This document shows positions 27,181-35,365 of a stretch of DNA of 64,000 nucleotides, piece after piece. The notes under the pieces were generated by a model. The model was not told the DNA's origin and did no database searches. It worked only from the letters and a program-made list of their open reading frames with translations. Position numbers and translations under genes: made by a program. Location: NCBI GenBank assembly GCA_028873975.1, contig JAPPMO010000107.1, forward strand, positions 55,147 through 119,146, read 5' to 3'. Position 1 is the stretch's first letter. Each line of letters starts with the position of its first letter. The stretch comes from Chloroflexota bacterium (GTDB lineage: Bacteria > Chloroflexota > Anaerolineae > Aggregatilineales > Phototrophicaceae).

Positions 27181-28065
27181 CTAGCCCTTGATCGCGCCGC
27201 GCATGATGCCTTCAATCAGATAGCGCTGTCCAAAGAGAAAGATAATGATTACGGGGACCAGCGATACGACCACGCCCGCGAGAACGACCGAGATGCTGCC
27301 GGTCATCATATAACCCTGCAACTGAAAGATGCCGATGGTGATGGGGTAATTCTCGTGCTGCAGGAAGATAAGCGGCCGGAAGAATTCATTCCAATGGAAG
27401 TTAAAGCTGAGTATCGCCAGCACTGCCAAGCCCGGTTTCACGAGTGGGAGATAGACCTGACGGAAGAGTTGCCATTGGTTGGCGCCGTCGATGAGCGCCG
27501 ATTCTTCAAGCTCTATGGGAATGGTCAGATAATACTGGCGCAGCAAGAAGGCGCCAAAAGCCGTCGGCGTCGCCGGCAGGATCAGCGACCAGTAGGTATC
27601 GTAGAGCCCCAAGTTGCGGATCAAAATGAAAACAGGGATGACGGTGGCTTGTATGGGAATCATCATTGTGGCCAGCACCACCCAGAATAGCAGGTCCCGC
27701 CCTTTGAACTCGAGCCGGGCGAAGGCGTAACCGGCCAGCGCTGCCGTGATTAATTGGCCCAGCACTGTGCCCCAGGTGATGATGGCACTGTTGAGGATCT
27801 GACGGGCGAAAGGCACCGTCTCGAATACTTTTGCGTAGTTTTCGACTGCCAGGTCGGTCGGCAGCCACTTTGGCGGCACGGTAAAAGAGTCGACGCCGCT
27901 GCGCAGGGAGGTCGAAATTGTCCACATAATCGGCGCGAGGATGACGACGCTCATGACCGCGAGGATGAACAACGGGACCCAGCGGCCCAGTTGGTGCGAT
28001 AAGATTTGCCGCCGATGCTCCGCTGCCGATATGTCCCCGGGCATTCTGGTCGCATTGCTCGCCAT
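27181..28065 (-). CDS. Carbohydrate ABC permease, MalG/UgpE type
   Basis: 294 residues, six predicted membrane segments, with the binding-protein-dependent permease EAA-type loop in ESALIDGANQWQLFRQVYLPLVKPGLA (about residues 200-225). The C-terminus ends LIEGIMRGAIKG, typical for MalG-like partners. AGGGGAACACTG precedes the ATG. It is the third gene of a binding protein-MalF-MalG operon. No ATPase is encoded here, so it probably shares a MsmX/MalK-type ATPase from elsewhere. Confidence 0.93.
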   Translation of the reverse strand: MASNATRMPGDISAAEHRRQILSHQLGRWVPLFILAVMSVVILAPIMWTISTSLRSGVDSFTVPPKWLPTDLAVENYAKVFETVPFARQILNSAIITWGTVLGQLITAALAGYAFARLEFKGRDLLFWVVLATMMIPIQATVIPVFILIRNLGLYDTYWSLILPATPTAFGAFLLRQYYLTIPIELEESALIDGANQWQLFRQVYLPLVKPGLAVLAILSFNFHWNEFFRPLIFLQHENYPITIGIFQLQGYMMTGSISVVLAGVVVSLVPVIIIFLFGQRYLIEGIMRGAIKG

Positions 28066-28098
28066 CAGTGTTCCCCTGCCAAAGTTCTATTGCCAATT

Positions 28099-29058
28099 CT
28101 ATTGATAGAAAACGCGATTGCGCCAGAGCCACATCTGTACAGCCGACATGGCCAGAATCATGAGAAATACCACGATGGCGATTGCGGATCCGTAGCCGAA
28201 TTCGATGTCTTTGAAGGCGTGTTCGTACATCACCATCACCAGCGTTCGGCTGGCGTTGCCCGGTCCGCCGCGGGTCATGATATAGGGTTCGTCGAAGACC
28301 TGCAGCGCGCCGATGACGCCGGTGACGGTCGCGAAGAGGATTTGCGGGCTCAACAAGGGGATGACGACCGACCACAAGCGCCGCAATCCCTGCGCGCCAT
28401 CAACATCGGCGGCATCAAGCACTTCTTGTGATAGATTCGCCAAGCCGCCGAGGAAGATCAGGAATGTGAAGCCCAGGTTGCGCCAGGCGGAGATGATGGC
28501 GATGGAAATCATCACCAGATCAGAATTTGTCAGCCAGGGGATCTGCGGCAAGCCCAGCAAAGTCAAATAATAGTTCAAAGGACCAAATTCTTTATGAAAG
28601 ATATATCCCATAAAAACAGCGACAGACGCGCCGGACATCAAAAGCGGCAGAAAATAGGCAGTGCGGAAATAATAGCGCAGCCAGATGCGGTTAATGCGAT
28701 GAACCGCCAGAGCCAGGATCAGGCCGAGAGATACTTGGCTGGCGACGGCTAATACCGTGAACTTAAGCGTATTGCCCAAACCGACGATGACACGCCGATC
28801 AGCCAGCAATCGCTCGAAGTTGTCCAGCGCGATAAAGTCGGGCGGTTTGAAGATATTCCAGCGATATAAGCTGAGGCCGAATGAGACGAAGATGGGCCCG
28901 GCCGTGAAAATAAAGATGCCGAGCAAGGTTGGCAAGAGGAAAAGATAGCCGAGCAAGGCGCGCCTGCGCCGCAGCCCTTCCATGGTGTCCTGGAAGAGCC
29001 AATGATATAACCCGCCGATTCCGCCGATATTGTTGCTGGATAGAGATTTTCCTGACAT
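28099..29058 (-). CDS. Carbohydrate ABC permease, MalF/UgpA type
   Basis: 319 residues with six hydrophobic segments. The coupling loop is in EVLDAADVDGAQGLRRLWSVVIPLLSPQ (about residues 220-245). The early region FGLSLYRWNIFKPPDFIALDNFERL is standard for sugar permeases of this type. AAGGACACGGC precedes the ATG. It forms the membrane channel with the MalG-like product, whose gene starts 33 bases downstream. Sugar specificity cannot be read from the permease. Confidence 0.93.
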   Translation of the reverse strand: MSGKSLSSNNIGGIGGLYHWLFQDTMEGLRRRRALLGYLFLLPTLLGIFIFTAGPIFVSFGLSLYRWNIFKPPDFIALDNFERLLADRRVIVGLGNTLKFTVLAVASQVSLGLILALAVHRINRIWLRYYFRTAYFLPLLMSGASVAVFMGYIFHKEFGPLNYYLTLLGLPQIPWLTNSDLVMISIAIISAWRNLGFTFLIFLGGLANLSQEVLDAADVDGAQGLRRLWSVVIPLLSPQILFATVTGVIGALQVFDEPYIMTRGGPGNASRTLVMVMYEHAFKDIEFGYGSAIAIVVFLMILAMSAVQMWLWRNRVFYQ

Positions 29059-29087
29059 GCCGTGTCCTTCGAGATCGGGCTATGGAA

Positions 29088-29120
29088 AGAGAGCCAATTC
29101 AATTGGCGAATTGGCTCTCT
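29088..29120 (-). terminator. Intra-operon hairpin after the MalE-type gene
   Basis: A perfect 13-bp stem, AGAGAGCCAATTC (29088-29100) with 29108-29120, encloses a 7-base loop. On the coding strand it is followed by TTTCC. It lies 13 bases after the binding-protein stop and 29 bases before the MalF-like start, a position that would favour extra binding-protein mRNA. Confidence 0.75.
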
Positions 29121-29133
29121 GATACGCTGGCGC

Positions 29134-30564
29134 TTAGTCGTCGCCGTAGTATTGCGGTTGACGGTTGGTCAGCGATTCCAGTTCCGCTTGCATTTCGTCA
29201 AGCGCTTGCTGCGGTCCCATCTCGCCGGACATGGCGAAGCCGGTATAGGTGGTGAAGATGGTGGTCATCGGGTTCGACCAAGGCGGCGCCGGGATGGGTG
29301 ACGTGGACGGATGATCGTCCAGCGTGCCGTAAAAGACGTCGCTGTTGGCGGGACCCGTGCTTTCGAAGGCGTCGGCCTGGCTGTAGGAGCGGCGCGAGGG
29401 CGTGGTGATGATGACCGGATTGAAGAAAATGCTGCTCTGGAAGCCTTCGTGGCTGACTTCGATTTTCATGAAATCCCAGGCTTCATCGGGCGCGGTCGAG
29501 GTGGTGCTCAGCCAGTGGCCGCCGGTGCCAAACTGATGCTTCTGATTGCGCCAGTTCGGCCAATACTGAACATCGAAGTCGCCTTTTGCCATGCCCTCGT
29601 TGCCGAGGCGCCCAGCCCAGAAGCCCCCAGCGGGCGTCATGCAGAGCAAGCCGGTCGAATAGAAGCCGGTGAGAGTCTGGCCCGTGCCCATGGCGATATC
29701 GGGCGTGACGCCTTCCTGCCACAGGTCAACGACCAGTTGCAGCGCCTCGACTACTTCGGCGGAATTGGCGACTGGTTCGCGCCAGCGGAAGCCGCCGCCG
29801 CGTCCGTCTGCCGCCATATCACCTTCGTAGTAGCCGTCCCAGACCCAACTGCCGCCCGGGGCGCGTTCCTCGGTATAGAGGTTGCCGCCAGCCACGAATA
29901 TCCAGGGCATCCAGCTTCCCCAGAGTCGGTTGGTCCAGGCGTAGCCGAAGACCTCGGTATTGCCGGAGTCGTCTTTCTTGGTTGTGCCGCGGGCGATCTC
30001 GAGGAAGTCGTCTTTCGTCCACTCTTCACCCGGCACTTCAAAACCGTTCTCTGCCAATACATTGGTATTGAAGTACATGTTGGCGGCATTGAAGTCGCGC
30101 GGCGGCTCGTACAAGCTGCCCTCGTACATCATGGCTTCGGTCAATGAGGGGTGGACATCGGAGAAGAAATCGGTCCAGAAGTCCTGGTCGGGATCGCTGG
30201 TGATGCGGTCGTCAAGCGGCGCCGCCAAACCTTGACCCGCGAACAGCTGGCAAGCCTCAGTCGCGGCATAGCCGACGTCGATCGACTCGCCAGCCGCCAC
30301 CAGCGCCAGAATCTTGGCCGCCACTTCTTCGTGGTCGATACCTGTGAGGACAACCCACTCGACATTCACGTTGGGGTTGCGCGCCATCTGAATGTCGGCG
30401 ACTGGCTGCAGCGTATTGTCATCGAGACCGGCCGTCTGCACCTTGATCGTCACCATATCCTGCGCGATCACGCGTACCGGCAAACCCGACATGACGAGCC
30501 CGGTTCCGCCGGCCGCTGCCATCTTCAGCAGATCGCGGCGACTCATTTTCTTTTCTGCGCTCAT
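29134..30564 (-). CDS. Extracellular sugar-binding protein with Tat signal (SBP_bac_1)
   Basis: 476 residues. The start reads MSAEKKMSRRDLLKMAAAGG, a twin-arginine signal, with cleavage likely near VIAQDM; no lipobox. The mature protein has the family 1 pattern: VNVEWVVLTGIDHEEVAAKILALVAAGE near the start and STTSTAPDEAWDFMKIEVSHEG near residue 375. The ATG at 30564 has a textbook AGGAGG seven bases upstream; the frame continues upstream without support. Tat export implies folding before secretion. First gene of the sugar importer operon. Confidence 0.9.
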   Translation of the reverse strand: MSAEKKMSRRDLLKMAAAGGTGLVMSGLPVRVIAQDMVTIKVQTAGLDDNTLQPVADIQMARNPNVNVEWVVLTGIDHEEVAAKILALVAAGESIDVGYAATEACQLFAGQGLAAPLDDRITSDPDQDFWTDFFSDVHPSLTEAMMYEGSLYEPPRDFNAANMYFNTNVLAENGFEVPGEEWTKDDFLEIARGTTKKDDSGNTEVFGYAWTNRLWGSWMPWIFVAGGNLYTEERAPGGSWVWDGYYEGDMAADGRGGGFRWREPVANSAEVVEALQLVVDLWQEGVTPDIAMGTGQTLTGFYSTGLLCMTPAGGFWAGRLGNEGMAKGDFDVQYWPNWRNQKHQFGTGGHWLSTTSTAPDEAWDFMKIEVSHEGFQSSIFFNPVIITTPSRRSYSQADAFESTGPANSDVFYGTLDDHPSTSPIPAPPWSNPMTTIFTTYTGFAMSGEMGPQQALDEMQAELESLTNRQPQYYGDD

Positions 30565-30682
30565 GTTTCCTCCTGAAAAATTATTTTCTGAACTTGTGGA
30601 TAAACCGGTTTTCATCGCCTCGGGCATCACCTCCTCATTATTCAGTCATATCCAGTTGCCTAGCCAATCAACTGCTCAAGCA

Positions 30683-30710
30683 ACTATAACACTTATTTTA
30701 CCTGTCGCAA
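30683..30710 (-). promoter_or_regulatory. Promoter for the Tat-type sugar importer operon
   Basis: Reading the minus strand, TTGCGA (30710-30705), a 16-base spacer and TATAGT (30688-30683) lie about 119 bases before the binding-protein start. Four of six and five of six consensus positions match. Confidence 0.45.
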
Positions 30711-30793
30711 CAAATTGCATGATTTTTTTCCGCGTCAATTTGCCCTGGCAACAATCTTGGCAATTCGCATCTCGCTCGGGGTGGTGGCCAGTC

Positions 30794-31894
30794 TCAAATG
30801 ACCAGAAGCTCACGAGGAAAGCCCGTCAAACTTTCGCAGCCATCTTCCGTGACGAGGATGTCATCTTCAATGCGAACGCCGATTTCGCCGATGCGATAGA
30901 TGCCGGGTTCGACCGTGAAGACCATGCCCGGTTCCAGCAGGCGCTGGTTGCCCTCGACGATGTAAGGCGCTTCGTGCGCTTGCAGCCCAAGCCCGTGGCC
31001 TGTGCGATGCCGCATCAGGGATTCGTAGCCGGCGTCAATGAAAACTTGTCGCGCCGCAATATCAACGGATTCGGCTGTGACGCCGGGCTTTGCGGCCTGT
31101 CGACCGGCTTCATTCGCGGTCCGCACTACTTCGTAGAAATCGCGCTGCTCGCCGCTGACCTCGCCCAGGAAAACCGTGCGCGTGATATCGGCGCAATAAC
31201 CGTCGAATGTCGCGCCAAAATCGACAATCAGCGGATCACCGCGCTTCATGCGATAGTCCAGGGGACCGGAGTGCGGCAGGGCGGTATTGCCGCCGGCATG
31301 CAGGATGATGTCGAAGGATAGTCCCTCGCCGCCCATTTCTCTCATGTGATTTTCCAGTATCGCCGCCAGTTCAATCTCGCTCATGCCGGCGCGCGCCTCG
31401 TCAAGCGTCGCCCGCAGCGCGTCCTCGGAGATTTGAATGGCTCGGCGAAGGGCGGCGACTTCCCCGGCGTCCTTGATCATGCGCAGTTCTTCCAGCGCTT
31501 CGCTGGCGTCGGTCACCACCGAGTCGGGCGCGGCGGAGCGAATCGCTTCGCCTTCGAAAAAGCGCATGAACAAGCCCTCGACGCCGATGGTCTTGCCCGA
31601 CGACTCCAGCGCGCTAAGCGCGTCGCGGAAGGCGCTTTGGTATCCGTCCGCGTCGCTGTAGGCAAACAAACGCGCTTGTACCGCGTGTCGCTCGAAAAGC
31701 GGAATCTCCAGTTCGGGGATGACGGCAGCTGGCTCGGCCTCAAGGGCCAGGAATATGACGATGGGGCGTTCCATGACAAAGTGTACCGCGTCGAAGAGGT
31801 AGCGGTGGTTGGGTCCTGGGATCAGCGCGACTATGTCCAGCCCGGCCTTCCGCATGATCGCGTAGAGTTTGTCAAAACGGATCTGGTTAATCAT
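30794..31894 (-). CDS. M24-family aminopeptidase / Xaa-Pro dipeptidase-like
   Basis: 366 residues. A creatinase-type N-terminal domain is followed by a pita-bread catalytic domain. The metal ligands are in order: Asp in VDFGATFDGY, Asp in CADITRT, His in RTGHGLGLQAHE, Glu in FTVEPGIY and Glu in VRIEDDILV. These enzymes remove residues before proline or hydrolyse creatine-like C-N bonds. It is the final gene of the hydantoinase/peptide-transport operon, 41 bases after the DppC-like gene. This fits a role on imported prolyl or cyclised peptides. No signal peptide. Confidence 0.92.
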   Translation of the reverse strand: MINQIRFDKLYAIMRKAGLDIVALIPGPNHRYLFDAVHFVMERPIVIFLALEAEPAAVIPELEIPLFERHAVQARLFAYSDADGYQSAFRDALSALESSGKTIGVEGLFMRFFEGEAIRSAAPDSVVTDASEALEELRMIKDAGEVAALRRAIQISEDALRATLDEARAGMSEIELAAILENHMREMGGEGLSFDIILHAGGNTALPHSGPLDYRMKRGDPLIVDFGATFDGYCADITRTVFLGEVSGEQRDFYEVVRTANEAGRQAAKPGVTAESVDIAARQVFIDAGYESLMRHRTGHGLGLQAHEAPYIVEGNQRLLEPGMVFTVEPGIYRIGEIGVRIEDDILVTEDGCESLTGFPRELLVI

Positions 31895-31935
31895 CAGGAA
31901 ATGATCTCTCGTGCTGAAGCAGCAACTGGCTTAGG

Positions 31936-32814
31936 TTAGCGGTTTGGGTTGCTCGCATCGTTCAATCCGTCGCCGAGCAGGGTGATGCCCACCACGACCA
32001 GTGTGATCGCCACAGCCGGGAAGGCGCCGATCCACCATTCGGTCAGAAAGTAGATGCGCCCCCAGGCGACCATCGCGCCCCATTCCGGCGTCGGAGCGCT
32101 CGCGCCTAAGCCGATGAAGCTCAAGCTGGCGAGCAGCAGTACAGCCAGACCGAGATCGAGGCTGATGCGCACGATGATGGCATAAACGGCGTTGGGCAAT
32201 ATGTGCCGGAAAATGATCGCCGGCGCCGACGCGCCCATCGCCCGAGCCGCGGTCACGTATTCCATTTCGCTAAGCTGGATGGTGAGGCCCCGCAGCAGGC
32301 GCGCGTAAACGGGCCACCAGACCGCCGCCGCGGCGATAATGGCGCTGCGCAGACCGGGACCGAGCGCCGCGCTGACAGCCAGCGCCAGGATCAAGCTGGG
32401 AAAAGCCAGGACCAGATCGACCAGGGTCATAATGATGCGATCGCTCCAGCCGCGCCAAAAGCCGGCCACCGTGCCCAGGACGACGCCGACTAGGCAGGCG
32501 ACGCTGATAATCAGCGAGGCGGCGACCAGAGAAATGCGCGCGCCATAGACGACGCGGCTGTATACGTCGCGGCCGAGTTCGTCCGTGCCAAAAAAGTGCT
32601 CGGCGCTGGGCGGCGCGTATAACTCGCGGATGGAGGTCTTTGTCGGATCGTGCGTGGCGAAGAGCTCGGGCAGCAGCGCGAATAAAACGAAGGGCAAGAC
32701 CAGCAGTATGCCCGCGGTCAAACCGGGGTTTCGTCTACAGAACTTTGTCAGCTTGGCGAAAACGCGGTTGTGCCTCACCGATGCGCCCTCCCTATGCGCC
32801 GCGTGTAGCGCCAT
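31936..32814 (-). CDS. Oligopeptide-type ABC permease, DppC family (hydantoinase operon)
   Basis: 292 residues. The hallmarks are FGTDELGRDVYSRVVYGAR near residue 75 and YVTAARAMGASAPAIIFRHILPN near residue 190. The start codon overlaps the HyuB stop as TGATG, showing translational coupling. Its DppB partner lies 4.6 kb upstream in the same operon, separated by the three hydantoinase-type genes, an unusual interleaving that ties transport and catabolism together. No ATPase genes occur in this operon. Confidence 0.92.
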   Translation of the reverse strand: MALHAAHREGASVRHNRVFAKLTKFCRRNPGLTAGILLVLPFVLFALLPELFATHDPTKTSIRELYAPPSAEHFFGTDELGRDVYSRVVYGARISLVAASLIISVACLVGVVLGTVAGFWRGWSDRIIMTLVDLVLAFPSLILALAVSAALGPGLRSAIIAAAAVWWPVYARLLRGLTIQLSEMEYVTAARAMGASAPAIIFRHILPNAVYAIIVRISLDLGLAVLLLASLSFIGLGASAPTPEWGAMVAWGRIYFLTEWWIGAFPAVAITLVVVGITLLGDGLNDASNPNR

Positions 32815-34547
32815 CAGCCGCTGTTTGCCAGTTGACGGCGCTTTTCCTCGGATGCTTGCTTGACCACCTGCATGGTCTGCGGGTCAAGGATGACGCCGTA
32901 GACCATCTCGGCTTGCTCCAGGGAAACCAGGCCATCGCGCGCGTCCGCTTGTACATCTTCAAACGCGCGTTCCAGGGGCGAGCCATAGCCGCCGCCGGCA
33001 GCCGTATCAAATCCGACCGTCATATCGCTATCCGTTATGGGAAGCGCGCTGGCGACCTCGACTTTCTCGGCGCGCGTCAGCGCGGCGCCGTCCCGCAGTA
33101 TTTCGGCGGAAATTCCGCCGCGGCCGCCATGCAAGCCGAATGGCGGGACGTGCTGACCGGCAGCGTGCACGGCGACTGTCGCCGATCCGTCGAAGCCCGG
33201 CAGCAGTCCCAATTCCATGCGCTGCGCTAACCCGCCGCGCTGCTGCCCGGCCCCGCCCGAATCGGTGATAAATTCGCGGCAGCGCGTCAAGATCGGTACC
33301 GTGATTTCAAATAGCTCAACCGGAACCGCGCCGGCGAGCGCGGGTACCTGAACGGTCGATATCCCGTTTGAACGGGCGTTGGCGCCCATGCCGCCTGCGC
33401 TGAACAAATAGCAGTGCTCCACCGCGCTGTCCTCCGCGGCGGTCGTGAAGACGCGCGTGCTCACCAGGAATCCGGAGCCGGCGATCACGCGGTCGGGCAA
33501 GACTTCTGCCAAAGCCCGCAGAACAGCGCCAAATATATGCGCGCCGACGCGATGCCGCTGGTTGCAGGAGGCTGGCTTGCGCGCATTGAGTATGCAGCCG
33601 GGCGGCGCGCTGGCATGGATCGGTCGATAGCAGCCGTCATTTCCCGGCACATCCGGCAACAGGGTGGCTTTCAGAGCGTAGGATATTTGTCCATGCGTAA
33701 AAGTGTAAGTCACGTTGATGCCGCCGCGAGGCTGCTGGGGCGATGTGCCGCTGAAGTCGATGTAGATCTCCTCGCCGCGCACTTCCAGCGCGCAGACCAA
33801 TTTCAGGGGCTGATCCAGCTCGTCGACGATCACTTGGGAGCGGTAAAGTCCGTCTGGAAGAGCGCTGATAGCCTTTCTCATCGCAGCTTCGGAGCGACGC
33901 TGGATCTCGCGGGATACCGCTCGCAGATCGGGCAGGTCATACTCGTCGAGCAGCGCCAGGCAGCGCTCGGCGCCGGTCTGGTTGGCGGCAGCCTGCGCGT
34001 GGATGTCGCCGATGACGGCAGTCGGCAAGCGAACATTGGCAGCGACGAAATCGAGCGCGGTCTGGTTCAGCACGCCGCCTTGATAGAGCCTTACCAGCGG
34101 GATTAGCAAGCCCTCTTCGTAGCTGTCGGTGACGCGATTGGCGTCGATGGAGCCGCCGACATCGGCATGATGCGCGATGCTGGCGGCGAAACCTACCAGA
34201 GCATCATCCCTGAAAAATGGTGTGATCACAGTGATATCGGGATGATGGCCCGCATTCTGCCAAGGATCGTTTGATATGAAGACATCACCCGGCGCGATAT
34301 TGTCTCGTCCGAACTGTTCCAGCACGATGCTGCAGGTGTAGGGCATGGTGCGATTGAAGATCGGCAAGCTGCGATGCGCATGCGCGATGCACTGCGCATC
34401 AGCGTCGACAAGCACGCAGCCGTAGTCATTCGAGGCGGTTATGGTGGTGGAGAAAGCCGTCCGCGCCAGCGTCGTGGACATTTGATCGGCGACGGCAATC
34501 AATCGCTGCCAGAGGATTTCCAGTGTCAGTGGATCAATTTCGCTCAT
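32814..34547 (-). CDS. Hydantoinase B / oxoprolinase subunit B (HyuB)
   Basis: 577 residues, the usual HyuB length. The start MSEIDPLTLEILWQRLIAVA is the family opening. Further blocks are NDPWQNAGHHPDI (metal/substrate region), DFSGTSPQQPRGGINVT and the C-terminal DTAAGGGYGSPLERA. HyuB works with HyuA as an ATP-dependent amidohydrolase on N-methylhydantoin, 5-oxoproline, acetophenone-type or related cyclic substrates. The start at 34547 overlaps the racemase stop by four bases; the upstream frame is not coding. Substrate unassigned. Confidence 0.93.
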   Translation of the reverse strand: MSEIDPLTLEILWQRLIAVADQMSTTLARTAFSTTITASNDYGCVLVDADAQCIAHAHRSLPIFNRTMPYTCSIVLEQFGRDNIAPGDVFISNDPWQNAGHHPDITVITPFFRDDALVGFAASIAHHADVGGSIDANRVTDSYEEGLLIPLVRLYQGGVLNQTALDFVAANVRLPTAVIGDIHAQAAANQTGAERCLALLDEYDLPDLRAVSREIQRRSEAAMRKAISALPDGLYRSQVIVDELDQPLKLVCALEVRGEEIYIDFSGTSPQQPRGGINVTYTFTHGQISYALKATLLPDVPGNDGCYRPIHASAPPGCILNARKPASCNQRHRVGAHIFGAVLRALAEVLPDRVIAGSGFLVSTRVFTTAAEDSAVEHCYLFSAGGMGANARSNGISTVQVPALAGAVPVELFEITVPILTRCREFITDSGGAGQQRGGLAQRMELGLLPGFDGSATVAVHAAGQHVPPFGLHGGRGGISAEILRDGAALTRAEKVEVASALPITDSDMTVGFDTAAGGGYGSPLERAFEDVQADARDGLVSLEQAEMVYGVILDPQTMQVVKQASEEKRRQLANSG

Positions 34548-35341
34548 GTTGACCCCATCTCTTTCTTGATCAAGGTCCTTGGTTCGGATTCGCAGGCCTG
34601 GAACAAAGCCCATTCCTCGATTTCCTGTTGCGGCGGCGCTTCGCTGCCCCATTTTCGGCTGGGCTGCCAGCCGAAGCGCCGCGCCGCTTCCGCCAGGAAT
34701 TCCGCGTATTTGAAGGGCGCCAGCGCCGAATCAATGACCGGTACGCCCAGTTCTTCTTGCAAAGTTTGATGAAAGCCGACCTCGGCGCTGCAACCCAGGA
34801 TGATGACCTCGGCGCCATCGTCTTCGACGGCGCGCCTGCCCTCGCGCAGCATGGCTTCCAGGGCGCGCCCGGCTTGCGCTTGAAAGTCGAGCACGTTCAT
34901 GTTCAGCGGACGCATTGAGCGCAGGCGGGGTCCATAACCGTAGCTGTGGATATTTTCGCTCATCTTGGCGATGGCTTTGCTGGCCCCCACCAGCACGGAA
35001 AAGCTGTTGCCGAGATGCGACGCAATCGCCAACGAAGATTGGCAGGGCGCGGTCACAATGGCTTGGCCGGATACTTCACGCGCCTCGCGCAGCGCCAGAT
35101 CGTAAAAGCAGCCGATCACAAAGCCATCATAGCGGTCGGCGAAGCGATAGACCGCCGTCACGATATCAGCCATGACCAAGGCTTCATAAGCGTGGTAGCG
35201 CAGGTGACGCGGGCGCGGTCCCGGGGGTAAAGACAAGATGTCTATTTCTGTGTCGGGTCGGCGGGAAGCGGCGAAGGCGGTCTTTAAGGCGTCGGTGTAG
35301 AGCTTGTCTGCCACGATTGGATCTATCCACAAGATTCTCAT
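34544..35341 (-). CDS. Asp/Glu/hydantoin racemase-family protein
   Basis: 265 residues. The two catalytic cysteines expected for this superfamily are in FVIGCFYDLAL (about residue 78) and VIILGCSAEVG (about residue 183), at the ends of the two pseudo-symmetric halves. The enzyme would epimerise a hydantoin or an acidic amino acid, or act as a maleate-isomerase-like lyase. It sits between HyuA and HyuB. A racemase there allows both enantiomers of a hydantoin to be used, as in known hydantoin-utilisation loci. Start ATG 35341 follows GGAAGAA. Confidence 0.88.
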   Translation of the reverse strand: MRILWIDPIVADKLYTDALKTAFAASRRPDTEIDILSLPPGPRPRHLRYHAYEALVMADIVTAVYRFADRYDGFVIGCFYDLALREAREVSGQAIVTAPCQSSLAIASHLGNSFSVLVGASKAIAKMSENIHSYGYGPRLRSMRPLNMNVLDFQAQAGRALEAMLREGRRAVEDDGAEVIILGCSAEVGFHQTLQEELGVPVIDSALAPFKYAEFLAEAARRFGWQPSRKWGSEAPPQQEIEEWALFQACESEPRTLIKKEMGST

Positions 35342-35365
35342 GCCGGGTTCTTCCTTTCCGCGCGT

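Noticed and set aside
27052-27690. Plus-strand open frame opposite the MalG-type gene
   Set aside because: Low-complexity polar translation and full overlap with a well-conserved permease.
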